From positions 15,888,001-15,952,000 of the forward strand of contig JANTQA010000032.1 of NCBI GenBank assembly GCA_027625915.1: a stretch of 64,000 nucleotides of DNA, read 5' to 3'. This DNA is from Anaeramoeba flamelloides. Its lineage: Eukaryota; Metamonada; Anaeramoebidae. The notes below the pieces were generated by a model, which was given only the letters and a program-made list of their open reading frames with translations, ran no database searches and was not told the origin of the DNA. Shown here in pieces: positions 9,790-22,422 of the stretch. Every line of letters starts with the position of its first letter. Position 1 is the stretch's first letter. The translations under genes were made by a program, and so were the position numbers.

Positions 9790-12207
9790 TTAAGGGAGTA
9801 GTATTTTTTAAAAATAAAATGAAATCTTATCAAGATCTTAAATTTTTTTATTTTGTAATTTGTGTTTGGTTTATGATGAATTGAAGAGTTACTATCATCT
9901 AAAAAATTTTATTTTTTTTCCATTTTTTCTCTGACTTGTTCTTCTTTATATTGGGGGGGTTGGGTATATATACAAATGAAAAAAATCAAGTGGTTACTTG
10001 CTAATACTGTGACACTGAAACACGAAAGTATGAGTAACTTGGAAAAAAAAAACAAAAAAGTAAAGGCTAAACATGACCAAATATTTAAAGCAAATAAGTT
10101 CAAAAAAAAAAAACGAAATTACAACAATTGAAAAATATAGAATCCTAAGTGAACATTAACGATTAATTATAAAATAATTAAATCAACTAAAAGTATTGTG
10201 ACTGTGATTTTGGGAGTTATTAATTAAAGATAGCATCGTTTGTTTTTTTTTTTTTTTCTTGATTTTTTATTAATTGCTTCTTTTAATCTCTTTTTAAATT
10301 TCATTTTTTTTTTTTTTTTTTCTTTTTTCCTTTTTTCTAATAAATTTTTTGCTTTTGCTTTTTAAACATAAAAAATTTTGGGTGTGCCTTCCTCTTGGAC
10401 AATAGTGGAATATATGATTTCTGGCACAAATTATCTATGAGTAAATTTAAATAAAAGGACAGCTAGAGTATAATTTACACTTCTTTCATCAAGAATAATA
10501 ATTTGAGTCAATTTTTTGAATTCCTAAAATTTACAAGTTTCCAATATAAAACTAAATAAAGTAATCCCATGATTTTTATTAAGAATTAAATCAAATATTT
10601 AAAATGGTAAAACATATTTTTCATTTTAGGTTTGAAAGTGTTAGTTTTTGAAAAAAAAAAAATTATTATATTAATATTTTTAATTATTATTATTTCAATT
10701 CAACTCTCAACAAAGAAAAGTTGTTGGGGGTATGGGTGATTTAATAAATGAAGTTTTAATAGAAGTATAAAAAAAAGATTATCAATTACGTTGAGGTCTA
10801 TTAAGTTAAAATATTTTATTCATTAATGTTTTAAAAAAGTTATTTTTTTGTTTTAAAAAAATGAAAAAATTATTACAAAAAAATTTTCACTTTTGAAAAA
10901 TTATTTTAACAAATTGTTTGATCTTATTGACAAGAATACTTATAACAATTTTAATTATTTTTGACAAAAAAAATGATTGTGGATTTTGAAGATAAAATTA
11001 CTTGGTTTCCAAATATCATCAAGAAAAATTTATATTGAATGATCAAATTTCGATCTTACTATAACAACAAAAGTTCAAAAGTAAAATTTTTTAATGGCTT
11101 TAAAAATTTTTTGACAATAACTATCCTTCTGATTAAATACAATTATTTTCCAATTGGTTGAATAAATATTTTTTTTGGTTAACTCAAAGTTTTATCTCAA
11201 TACAGAAAAAAAAATTTATTGTAATATTTCAGGCAACCAAAACTTGTTATTGAATAATAATGATTGGAAGGTAATAAACAGTAAAAAAAATTGATAATTT
11301 GAGAAATCTGATATTTAAGGTTTTTTCGGAAAAAATGGAAGAAAAATTGATTTAACAAAAAAAATAAACACAACTCATTTTCATATCAAAGGACATACCT
11401 CTAAAATCATCAATACTATTGAATTTGGTGTTTAATAAATGAATTAATTATTAGTGATATTCATTTTTTCATTTTTTGTATTTTTTGCTTTTTTTATTTT
11501 TAGATATTGAACAGTTGGAAAATGAAAAACAAGATAAGAAGAAAACAATTTGGAAATAATCTAATAGTGTATCAATGTAAAAAGTTTAAGTTTGGTTTCG
11601 AATGAGTTAGATGTAGGAATTAAGAAAGAGAATTATTAGATTGATACATGGGATAAAGAAAAGAGAAAAATAAAGAAAAAAAAAAAACAATTCCATCAAA
11701 AGATCTAGATGAATTGTGGCTTTATATTGAAAATGAGACTTTAAAGAACAAAAGTTTGACGTGCAAAGAGTTATCAATAAAATGTAAAGAACTTTTTCCC
11801 AATTCAACGTGCTCAAAGGATGCTATTGATTTGATAATTTTTTTTCTTTACAATTTACAAAACGAGATTACTCATTTCAAATAAAAGGGCACACCAATTA
11901 TTAAAATAAGAAATTTATATATATCGTGTTTTGTTTTGATGAGTTTTAAATATTTAGTTGAATGTTTTTTTTTTTTGTTTTAAAGTGTTTTTTATCTTTT
12001 AGAATGATACTAAAATTAATTTGATCCAATGATTAGTAATTCTTGATAATTTATGTGCCCTTTTATTTTAAAAAGAGTTTATTTTGTGCTTCTTAGTCGG
12101 TCAGAATTTTTTTAAAACTTGGCATAGACAAAAATTGTAAGTAGAGAATACCACCAATAACTTATTTTAAAATTTTACCTTGTTATCATAGAAAACTGTT
12201 CCCTTAA
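9790..12207. mobile_element. TTAA-flanked element, GGGAGTAG family, long copy
   Basis: About 2.4 kb between TTAA 9790-9793 and TTAA 12204-12207. The left end reads TTAAGGGAGTAGTATTTTTT and the right end in complement begins TTAAGGGAACAGT. Internal landmarks recur in order in the copy at 50128-51903 (for example GTAAAACATATTTTTCATTTTA, here cited only by its core AACATATTTTTC, and a CCAAATATCxTCAAGAAAA block). No open frame in it looks like a transposase, so it is non-autonomous or decayed. The extra length relative to the other copy includes a nested MITE at 11876-12070. It begins about 50 bases after the stop of the RCC1/BTB gene. Confidence 0.65.
11876..12070. mobile_element. small MITE nested in the TTAA element
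   Basis: Inverted ends TTTCAAATAAAAGGGCACA / TGTGCCCTTTTATTTTAAA around about 160 bases of AT-rich sequence. Part of the end sequence (AAATAAAAGGxCA) also occurs at 10451 without a partner. Non-coding. Confidence 0.55.
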
Positions 12208-12362
12208 TTGTATTTGTTTTATTTTTATTTTGGAAATTCAATTATTTTTTATTTTTTTGTTTTATGACTTTACAGCATTTTCTGATCAAAACAGAAAAGG
12301 TAATTTTGTGATTCCTTTTATAGTCCAACAAGATTCAATAAAAAATTATATATACTCTTTTT

Positions 12363-12897
12363 CAGTCAAAAAGGACCAGTTTTATTGAAGAAATAGAAAA
12401 TATTCTATGAGTTTAATTCATTATTCTTGACAAAATATAATTTCAATTTTTAGATCAAAATTATTTTTTCTCAATTTTTAAATTTTTATTTTTTTGTATT
12501 TTACATTTTACTTTTTTTCTATTCTTTTTTATTATTTTTTTTTTAATAATTAAATTTGAAAAAAAAATGTTTGAAACGATAAATTAACATTAAGAAAAGT
12601 AAGGAATTGTAATTTCTCTTAAAATACATACACTTACAAGTAGAAAATCTTATTTTCAACAATTTTAATTTCCTTAAGAAATTGGTAATTGCCGAGACGT
12701 TCCAATGAAAAGTGCCCAATTATTTTTTTGATCAATTTGTTTTTTTTGAAATTTATAGTTTTTTCAGGTTTTTTTTATTATGATTATGGACTCTAATAGT
12801 ACGTTTATTATTTCTCCAATTTCTAAAAAATCTAAGTTTGGTTGATTCTTTAAAAATAAAGTGAATTTTTCATTTTTGGCCAGGCATCTTTGAGTGA
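12363..12897. repeat. dispersed 530-base repeat, copy 1
   Basis: Starts with a GTCAAAxxGGxC end and closes with TTTGAGTGAAATGG, which is partly its inverted complement. It is homologous along its whole length to 35842-36372 (same strand) and 44631-45158 (opposite strand); shared blocks include AACATTAAGAAAAGT and AATCTAAGTTTGGTTGATTC. Non-coding, probably a non-autonomous DNA transposon. Confidence 0.7.
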
Positions 12898-13241
12898 AAT
12901 GGGGTTCACATAAGATTTTTAAAAAAAAGTGTCAATTTTGACAAAATGATTTACTCTTACCATTTATTATATTTTTATCAATCAAAAGAAGAGTACGACC
13001 ACATTCTCATATTTGGAGAGTTGGCTACTTCTTGAGTCTGTAATAACTCGTGATAATGATTATACCCTTTTAAGGAACTAAAGAACAAAAAAAAAACAAA
13101 AGAAAAAAAATAAAAAAGTATTTTTTGTTTGATTTAAGATCTTTGCATATTGAATTTGTTACAGAAAAAACTTCCTAATGTTAAGGGTTTCATTGTAGCA
13201 AAAGTGGAAATGCAAAGGTAAAATTTTTGGATTTCTTTAGT

Positions 13242-14678
13242 TTAAAAGAAGTGGTAAAAGATTAAAATAGCAAAGATAAGAAATAAATTAATAGCTATTT
13301 TATTTGAAAAGGAAGTATCATTTGAAGATGGTGTTGGGGTTGGTGTTGGTGTTGGAGTTGGAGTTGGAGTTGGAGTTGGAGTTGGAGTTGGAGTTGGAGT
13401 TGGAGTTGGAGTTGGGGTTGGGCTGAATTCACCTTGATACATTTGTGCATAGACTTCCCAGTCTGAGCCGCCTTGATTATGGCTTTCCCATACAATTATA
13501 AATTCTGTATTGGAAAAAACCGCTGTATCTGGCCATTCTTGATCAGAAAAGGTATAGTTATTTACAAGGAATTCTGAACCAATTTTGACCGCGTCATACC
13601 CAGAAAACATTTGAGCATAGATACCATCTGCGGAGCCATCTTGCCCGTTGTCACTAGTCCAGGTGATAACAAAATTGCTATTAGGGAATGAAGCTGCTGC
13701 GTGATAGCTTTGGCTGCCATCTGTATAGTTGCTTACTTGGAATTCTGATCCAATTTTGGATTGATCGGCGCCGGAAAACAATTGGGCGTATACACCTGCA
13801 TATGATCCGTCTTGACCTTCGGACGACCAGGCAATCATGAAATTATCGTTTGGTAAGGCCAATACTACTGCGTTCTTCTGTTGGTCGGTGGTGTAGTCGT
13901 TTGCTTGGAATTCTGATCCGATTTTGGAATGGTCTGCCCCCGAGAACACTTGGGAAAAGATCCCGTATCCACTTCCGTCTTGCTCAGCAGATTCCCAGGC
14001 GATTATATAATCGTTGTTTGCAAACGCAGAAATTGTTGGGTTGTATTGGGAGTTTGTGGTGTAGGTGTTGACTTGGAATTCTGATCCGATTTTGGAATAG
14101 TCTAGACTTGAAAAGGCTTGAGCAAAGATCCCTCCGCCATTGCCGTCTTGCGATTCGGTTTGCCATGTGATTATAAATTTGTCATTGTCTAGAATTGCAA
14201 TAGCCGGTCCGGATTGGTCACTATTGGTGTATTCGTTCACTTGGAATTCTGATCCGATTTTGGTTCGGTCAAAGTCAAAGACCTGTGCAAAGATACCATA
14301 TCCGCTTCCGTCTTGCCCATTGGATTCCCACACAACAATAAATTTCTTGCTTGGAAAAATTGCAACTACTGGTCGGTATTGGCGGTCGCTGGTGTAGTTG
14401 TTCACTTGGAATTCTGTTCCTCTTTTGGTTCGGTTAGATTCAAACATCTGTGAAAAGATCCCGTATTCATCCCCGTCTTGCCCATAGCTTTCCCAAACTA
14501 CAATAAAGTAACCATCTGCAAAATATTTGACTTGTTGATGAGCTTGTGCATTTGCTGTGTAATTGTTCACATGGAATTCTTGACCCTCGGTTTCAAACCC
14601 ATTATCTAAGCAGAGAGTTGGGTTTAATAAAACTATTATAAAAATAAAGAATATGCAAAAATATTTCAGAAAGTTCAT
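13242..14678 (-). CDS. secreted or surface protein of seven ~55-residue repeats with Pro-Thr stalk
   Basis: A single uninterrupted frame of 478 residues. An N-terminal hydrophobic signal peptide (residues 1-23) is followed by seven tandem repeats with the core (I)GSEFQVNxYT...Q...P and F-I-I-x-W-E-S-x-x-Q-D-G-S-G-Y-G-I-F-A-Q, then about 34 residues of alternating Pro-Thr and a hydrophobic C-terminal tail that could be a membrane anchor or GPI signal. Seven repeats of this length with a conserved Trp suggest a seven-bladed beta-propeller; this is inference. The repeat type is familiar from large bacterial secreted calcium-binding and RTX-like proteins, so lateral origin is plausible. The gene is visibly less AT-rich than its surroundings. 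The ATG at 14678 is the only one before the signal peptide. The ligand and role are unknown; adhesion or display at the cell surface is likely. Confidence 0.88.
   Translation of the reverse strand: MNFLKYFCIFFIFIIVLLNPTLCLDNGFETEGQEFHVNNYTANAQAHQQVKYFADGYFIVVWESYGQDGDEYGIFSQMFESNRTKRGTEFQVNNYTSDRQYRPVVAIFPSKKFIVVWESNGQDGSGYGIFAQVFDFDRTKIGSEFQVNEYTNSDQSGPAIAILDNDKFIITWQTESQDGNGGGIFAQAFSSLDYSKIGSEFQVNTYTTNSQYNPTISAFANNDYIIAWESAEQDGSGYGIFSQVFSGADHSKIGSEFQANDYTTDQQKNAVVLALPNDNFMIAWSSEGQDGSYAGVYAQLFSGADQSKIGSEFQVSNYTDGSQSYHAAASFPNSNFVITWTSDNGQDGSADGIYAQMFSGYDAVKIGSEFLVNNYTFSDQEWPDTAVFSNTEFIIVWESHNQGGSDWEVYAQMYQGEFSPTPTPTPTPTPTPTPTPTPTPTPTPTPTPTPSSNDTSFSNKIAINLFLIFAILIFYHFF
13333..13425. repeat. 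hexanucleotide microsatellite encoding Pro-Thr stalk
   Basis: Tandem GGxGTT units on the plus strand (mostly GGAGTT) encode the alternating Pro-Thr stalk of the minus-strand gene. Near-identical units make length variation between strains likely. Confidence 0.85.
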
Positions 14679-17633
14679 TTTAAAAAAAAATGTTTTTTAT
14701 TACCACTCCTACCTATTTAAATTACAAAATCACTTATTATAAACCAACATCAATTAGAGACATTACCATTGATGAAGTAAGGTATTCTTTGAAGAAAAAT
14801 TGATTTATCTTCTGTAACTTTTTTGGAATTTTCACTTTTTATCTAATACGAAAAAATCTAATCATGCGTTATATAAAATCCCCAAAATGTTAAGGAATAA
14901 TTTTAAATGTTTTCCTTTTGAGTTTTTATAGTGTCAATTTTTATACTTGTTTTTTTTATCAGTAACTTTTTATCCTTTTTTTCAATTAAAATGATTTAAG
15001 AAGAAAATATATTTGTTCAGAAAAAGTCAAAACATGAAAGAAATCAATTATACAGCTAAACAATTCAAACTATTAACATTAATTTTCCATCATAGCGAAA
15101 TAAAATCTAGTTGAATATAATCTCTCCTTTTGCTTGTTTTCTTCTTTTCAAAAAAAAAATCTCAAAATTTCTATTTAAAATCAAATTAACCAGACTTTCA
15201 AAATTAGCCTTCAAAATTCTTTAATAAGTGTTTGAATTGGAAATAATATTTTGAATTTTTTGAAGGCAAAAAATTTAACAAAATTGCAAAAAAAGGAATT
15301 AGATCAGAAATATCTTTGAAAATAAGTTCTCTTTTTTGATTTTTTCATTTTAAGAAAACAAAAGGATCTAAAAGAGATAAACCCAAATCGAAAAACAAAG
15401 TAAGTTTGGTTTTTAAATCATACTCAAATTAGTCCTATATACTTATCAATACAAATAGAAGTAATAATATTTTTTAATTCTGTTTCCATTTTTGAAATCA
15501 AATAACTCAACTGTTAAAACAACTCAAGAGAAAGAATATTTTGAAAGTCAAACCAATTTAATGAAGTCTCTTATACATTTATAGCAATACAATGCATTAA
15601 TCAAAGCTTGTGTAAAAATAGTTTCAAAATGGAAAATGTAGCAAAAAAATTTGAAAAATTTATTTGAATTTATCAGTCTTACAATAAAAATTGAAAACCT
15701 AATACAAGTAAGAAAGATCCATTTTTGTTTTTTAGATTATTGTTTGAGTTTTAAAAAAAAAAATGGTTATATCTTTTGTCAAATCTTTTTTTGTATGATA
15801 TAGGCCTTTTTTTGTGACACATTTATGATTGTGATGTTTCCCGTATATATTATAGATGGTGTGTGATAAAAGGTTAATAGTTCTGTAATAATTTTTGAAA
15901 AGAGTTTTGTATTTTGGTTTAATAATAGAATCCAAGAAAGTTGAAAGTAAAAAAATCGTGGATTAACTAAGGGGGTATTCTCATTATAATCACACTTTGA
16001 GACTTTTGATAACAGATGCTTTGGTAAAGATATTTGTAATTTTTTTTTTTGTAAATCAAATGCACAAGTAAAAATATGGGGGTACAAAAGTCGATAAAAA
16101 TATAATCAATCATAAATAATATTAACACAAAATGTGATAAATAATTGGTATTATTTGGTTGTTCTGTATTTTTTTTTTTAAATTGGAAGAACTGGATAAA
16201 CTCTTTTACTTAAATCAATTCTTTTTTAAATTTTTAAAAAAATCATCGAAAATGCATAATATAATGGGTCAATACATTCAGGGATTAAGAAATGGGAAAA
16301 TTCTCAGATTGATAATATTTTGAAAAAATCTCAAAGAAAACGTCCATTATTATGTAACAAGACATGGGTAAAACAATTTATTTTCCTGGGTTCTCTTGAG
16401 GTTTATAATAATGGTGATAATTGGTTCTCTTTAACATACCAAACACAAATGAAAGAGTTTAAATGACCAAAGTTTTTCTTTGGTATAGAGTTATAAACCC
16501 TATTGCAAAACCATTGGTATATTAAAAATCCAATTTTGAAAATAAATATTTTGAAAAATTAAATTTATCTATTTTCATAAAAAAATAGTATTTTAATATT
16601 CAGTAATATACACAAGAATATTTTGTTTTTCATCTAAAAATAAAAAAAAGTAAAAAAAAAATAATAAAAAATTGGGCCATTTATTATGAAATTTAGTTTT
16701 TTTTCTCTAGTACCATTTCCTCAAATATTATAGGTTATATCTGGGGTTCGATGGGTAAGTGTGTGGGTGTATTAGATGATATATAATATGTGTGGGGAAG
16801 ATCCAATCAGCGTTTGTGTCGATTTTTTAAATTTTTCTATTGTAAAAATGTAATAAACAGCTAAAACCAATTTTATTCTTCCTTCGATTAAAATTTTGAA
16901 CAGAGAGAATTGTTTGTTGGTTATCAAAGTTGACATATATACAAGATTACTTACAAAAATCAATTATTTTTTCCCAGGTCTTGTACAATGAAACCGAAAT
17001 TTTTCATATAGATTTTTGTGACTGGTGAATATTTTCATTTTGACATTTACGAGCCGAGTTATTGAAACTTAAAATTGTTATGTAAAACAGAAAAAATAGA
17101 ATTGTAATTTTTATAAGTGTCTAATCCCAATCAAAAACTTTTCAACATACAATTTATGATCGATCTCAAAATATCATCAATGATAAATAAGAACAGTTAT
17201 CAAAAAAAGGGCAAAAAAAATACAAGACACTCAATTTCCTATTTAAATAGTTATGGATTGTAATTTTGAAAGCAACTCTGTTGGTTTTGAAGTGTCTCTC
17301 TTGGGTTTCTTTTTGAGATCTCTAAATTTTTTTTCATTTTTTTTACTTTTAGCAAATGAATTATTTGAAAGTCTCCGACAACATCTAAACACTTTATCAA
17401 ATGTCGAGAATTATTAAACAATTGGAAATTCGATAAAATCAGATTAAGGATTATTCGAATTTTATTCCTAGTGGCTATTACTTTTATACCCACAAAACGA
17501 ATTATGAACTCAAAAGAATGTTGAGTTAATAGATCTTGTTAAAATGTAAAATTTATGTTGTTTTTGACGAAGACAAAAAAAATTTACTTTCCAAATCCAA
17601 AATTGTTCTCTCAAAATTTTCGACTTCCAAAAT
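14679..17633. other. gene-free stretch with one MITE
   Basis: No convincing gene on either strand. Apart from the degraded MITE at 15440-15679 it is AT-rich filler with homopolymer runs. The open frames here are A/T-driven and lack complex protein content. Confidence 0.5.
15440..15679. mobile_element. TA-flanked MITE, CTGATAAATTC family, degraded copy
   Basis: The right end is clear (TTATTTGAATTTATCAG) and preceded by the family block ATTTxAxxTTTCAAAATGGAAAATG. The left end (TACTTATCAATACAAAT) is eroded, so the start is approximate. Confidence 0.5.
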
Positions 17634-17738
17634 GATATTGGGAAAATGTCACTCCACTTTATATTGAAGTATGTTAGAGTTGGTGGTGAGTGTAGCCACC
17701 CATTTGAAAAGAAAGTGGAGTGACATTTTCCCAATATC
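17634..17738. repeat. perfect 27-base hairpin with 51-base loop
   Basis: Arms 17634-17660 and 17712-17738 are perfect inverted repeats (core ATGTCACTCCACTTT). The sequence outside the arms is unrelated on the two sides. The arm sequence does not occur elsewhere in the window, so it is not obviously a MITE copy. Confidence 0.9.
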
Positions 17739-20700
17739 AAAAAAAATAGCTTTTTATTTTTGCCTTGCTTTGTTGGGAATTTTCGAAAAGTTTTTGGATC
17801 AATAAATGATTTTAGTCAAAATCTTAAAATGCTAAAAATTGGCAATATTTTAACTTTCCCTCAATTCACTATATTTTAAAGGTCTTAGTCTATTTACTGC
17901 TTTGTATTTCAATGCTCATTGAGCATAAAATTCAGATAGTCATTAAATTGGTTTTATAATGAAAGAAAACAATGTATTTTAAATTGAGCAAATTTAACCC
18001 TTTGGAAATATAAAAAAGGAAATATTTTTTTATTTTTGATATTTTTTCGAATTGAGATACATCTTTTAACTTTAAAAACTTTTTTTGATAAAAGAATTTT
18101 TCGATAATGGGATATAATTGAAATTTTCTTTTAGTTATTTGAATTTTTTCAATCAAAATAAGCGCTATTTCACATTACACTTATTTGGGTTCATTTTACA
18201 CATCAAGTATGTAACAAACACACACTTAGTGAAGTGACCCTTATTTAAAAAAATTGCAGATTTGGATTTGTTGTAGAGATATTTTTACATTTCATGAAAT
18301 GGTCTTTGAAGGGAAAAAATGTCTATTACTGTCATTTTTCAATTAAGAGTGAAAAATTTTTTACTTCAGATTCTCAAGTATTTATCCATCTATACACATA
18401 ATCATCGAAAAAAAACGAGATCTTCACAAGATCTGTTGATCATCTTGAGTTTTATTAATTTAGATCTTTGAATTTTTGGAACTTTGAGATTAAATTTATT
18501 TTTTTGAACAAAATAAAAGTAAAGATAAAACGTATTAGTTGTGAACCTCACCTTGAATTAATTTATTACAAGACTATTGGTTTTTTTCATCAAATAATGA
18601 CTATGATATTTTTGTGAACTTGATAGAAAAAATTTTCATTTATCAATTGGAAAAAGATAGTGTTTCTGAAACAGCCCTTTTAATTAGGGGTAAAGTTTTG
18701 TGAACAATTCTCTAAAAATATCGAACGTTTTTTGAATCACTTGTGATATAGAGTGTAAATATCTTTTGTTGACCACTTTGCCCAATTACAAAAATTTAAA
18801 ATGAGTTTTTTTTTTCAGACTTGGGTATTCGAAGAAAGGAAGGCACACCTTCGTTAATACTTGTTTCGGGTTCAAAATGGGGTTTGAGGTTAGAGTTTTG
18901 GTTAACTGAAATGGTTCAATAAAATTAAATGTTTATGTTGCCAAAATTTCGACAAATTTACAAAAATTATAAAGACAAACGACTTTTTGTCTTAAATCAA
19001 AAAACGATCTTTTTCTCCTTATTTTTTGGCAAAATAATTCCTTTCAATCTTCATTTTAATTCAAAATTCTATTTTAATAATTATTAAAAGAACCATATTT
19101 CTGGTGTATGAGTTACCACCGTGTTCGTTTGGTTCTTTTATTTCACGAGTACCGCAATATTTTTTGAATTGGGTAAATTTTCGTAATTTGATTATGGTAT
19201 TTGAATTTTAAAGGGTAATTAGTGTAATCTCTTTTTTTTTTACAATTCTGAAGAAATTATCATTTAGGATTTTTGTTTCCCAAAGTTGGTTCACAAATAT
19301 TGAATACAATAATTAACCTAGATGACAAATTTCTCCTTTTTCCTCCGCCTTTTTGTAAAAAAAAAAAAAAAGAGAAAAATGTAGCGAAAATTTTGACCCA
19401 TTGATTATTTGAATACCAGTATTTGGCAAATACCATTAAAGTAACAAATATAGGTTAGTGGAACCACTTACCTTTATTATTCAGGATGTATTAATTCATG
19501 TAAATAAATTGTTCGAAATTGGTCTGACATTTCTTGAAAAAAGTTTAAATACTTTTTTGAACTTTTTTTGTCAAAAATGTTTTAATGTATTGGAAATTTA
19601 AATTGGAAAAAATACCAACAGATATTCATCTTTTCCAGATCTTTCTTCTTCACGATCATGAAAAAATTTTTTCAAAAAAAAATCAAACATTTGCTAATTT
19701 TTCACTTTTTGATAACTTCACTTATAATAAACACTATTAGTTAATAAAGGATCTTGGATCAAAAAATAGTTTTCATGATATTTAACAATTTAAGTTGGAA
19801 AATTCAAGGTTCTATTAAGATTTTTTTCAAATTTAATAGCAAAAAATTTGAATATTTTTATTTTTCACAGTTAAGATGTTATAATTGGATATTTTAAAAG
19901 TATTTTAAATTTAATAAATATCTTTCAAACTGATAACCAATTATTTGGACTATTATGAAATTATCTATTAATATAAATTTAAAAAAATCTTTTTTTTTTG
20001 ATTTTCCGTTAGTTTTTTTTTTTTTTTTTTAATAAACCAAAAATTTAATGAAATTTTCGGTTTATTCCAAAAAGTAAAAAAAACCTAGGACACTCTCAAT
20101 AATTATCATCGGTATTTTTTTATTCTCTATTTCAGTTTTATTAGATGAGTACAATGTTTTCATAACTATTCGTTATTACCTATCAAAGTAAATATCTCCA
20201 AGTTGAATTAATCTATAATTCATTCTTCCGTTTATTTGTAGTTGTTTACCCGAAAAATGCCTTTTTTTCTAGACTAGATACTTTTAAAAAAGTTGGTTAT
20301 ACTAACAACAATAAATACAATATCCTCAAGATTTTAAAGTTCTGAAATTTTGATTATATTGTGAATAAACGTTATTATTAAAATGAAAGGTTAAGGAAAG
20401 TAGTTTTGTCTAACTTTTTTTTTTCAATTTTATTTTTTCATACTTGTGTTCTTTTATTTAGAACTCTTCTTTGACACAAAGTATTCCTCGCTACATCTGT
20501 TTATCTCTCAAAAAAGAAGCAACTAAACAATGTGAGAATCCAAATTACAATCTATTTCCTTGGAAACGCTGAGTAAAATAGTTTGTGAAGATAGAGCGAA
20601 AATTGTTTCCAATTTATTATTCAAATCTCAAGAGCTATTTTTTAAGAACCTAGAATCAATTTAAAACCAAAAAACCTGCAATGTTCATCGATCTCCACAT

Positions 20701-22422
20701 ATTAACTCAAAAAAACTCAAGCCTGTTTCAAAAAAAGAAACAAATTCTATCAAATTTCCAATTCTATCAAATTTCCAATTCTATCAAATTTCCAATTCTA
20801 TCAAATTTCCAATTCTATCAAATTTCCAATTAAATCAATGTGATTATTAATTTTGAATATAGCAGTGTTAGTTTCTGAGAGTTACTTTTTTTTTATTCTT
20901 TTTGTAGATCGAGACTATTTTTTTTTTTCATTTTATTTTTCCAAAAAATTGTTTCAAAAAAAAAAATCTATTTTAATCAATCTAGTCCAATTAGTGATTT
21001 TAAGCAAACCTTGAATCATGGTCAACTTATGTGGAGATTTAAGCAATCTTTTTACCGAAACAAAAAATTTTATTTAAATTTGAGTAATTTAAACACCTTC
21101 GTAATTTCAAACAAGATTCAATTTTTGAATTCAAATTTGGAATTCTGTTGAATTTTTTTTAATTGGATTTTTGTCAGAAATTAATCTTTTAATTTTTTCC
21201 CATTTAGAATTCCAAATACCTGTAACGATTTTCCAAGATTTTTTTGGAATTTCCACAAAGATTTTTTATAATCCTATTCTGTGGTATTCCTATTTGCCCT
21301 TTTCTCATTTCTGTTTTCCATTTTCCATCACAATTCGAAATTTTCGTTCGCTTGTTTTGCAAAACAATTATTTTGAATACAAACTCAATTTTTGTACAAA
21401 ATAAATCAGAAAACTCAAAATTTTCCCCTCAAGAAATTTCTCTCTTTTTGAACTATCAATACCCAAGATACAATTTTGGTTTGGTACCCTCAATTTTTTT
21501 GTCATTCAAGAGTTTAGGTTTTGATTTGAGAGATCACAGGTCTTAATATTATTACACTGAATTTTTAATTTCGCTGAAAATGAAAAAAATTTGTCAAGAT
21601 CTTCGAACTCCCTATATCTTTCTCTTAATCCTCATTTTCGTTCGAATAATATAACAACTTTCTTTTGATCTGAAAAATTTTTTTATAAACGCATTTAGTT
21701 GGTTCATTTTCCACAGTTATCAGAAAAATAAATATTATTAACTTTTTATTTTTCGAATTAGGATTTATTTGAGTTCAAATAAAAAAATTATCTTGCTATT
21801 TTCTCTCAAAGAAAATAAAGACATATCAGATCTGAAATCAATTCATTTCTAATTGATTTTATATGATCAATTTATGTTTTTGGATTTATAGGTCAAAAAC
21901 TTTTTATAAAATAGGAATAAAAATATTGTTTCTTCGTTATAAAATAAAGTATCTAAATCGAAAAAAAAATTCTCTTTTATTTAAGAAATATATTTTAATT
22001 GAAATCAAGAGTTTCAATTGGTGGTTTTAAACTGTTCTTTGATTTATGGAAAAAAATTCTTTTGTTTTTCACCATAAAAAAAGTCAAAAATTTCCAATTA
22101 AATTGGTTACTCAAAAATAAAATCATTTGACTGTTCAAACCAGTTTATTGCAATTCAATTCCCAAAACATGAATTTGTTCAAAAAATCTGAGAGATGTGC
22201 TTGTTGTTCTTGGTTTATGAATCTCGAGGAACAATCAGGAATTTTGAAAATTTAATTTATAACTGAAAATTTGAAATATAACCCTTTCTTGAATTACCAA
22301 AGTGTCCACATGGATATCTAGCGGATTATAGGACAATCGAGGATCGTTCAAAATATTGTTGAAAAGTAAATTTATTGTCATAATAAAACCATTTCTTTTT
22401 TTTGTTCAAATAATAAAACAAA
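17739..22422. other. gene-free stretch
   Basis: No supported gene in about 4.7 kb. It contains a 17-base tandem repeat (20745-20829), a small inverted repeat with TAAAAGAACCA arms around 19086-19140, and AT-rich filler. T-rich open frames near 21170-21550 look like phenylalanine/isoleucine-rich noise. Confidence 0.5.
20745..20829. repeat. 17-base tandem repeat, five copies
   Basis: Five head-to-tail copies of TTCTATCAAATTTCCAA with essentially no differences, followed by a diverged partial unit. The uniformity suggests recent expansion. Confidence 0.9.

Noticed and set aside
13850-14397. plus-strand frames opposite the seven-repeat gene
   Set aside because: Shadows of the minus-strand coding sequence; they arise from its lower AT content.
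17251-17493. 80-codon minus-strand frame
   Set aside because: Basic, Lys/Ile/Asn-rich, no domain; not distinguishable from chance at this base composition.
21171-21546. overlapping plus-strand frames of 77-100 codons
   Set aside because: Phe/Ile/Ser-rich, low-complexity translation typical of T-rich noise in this genome; no ATG for the longer one.
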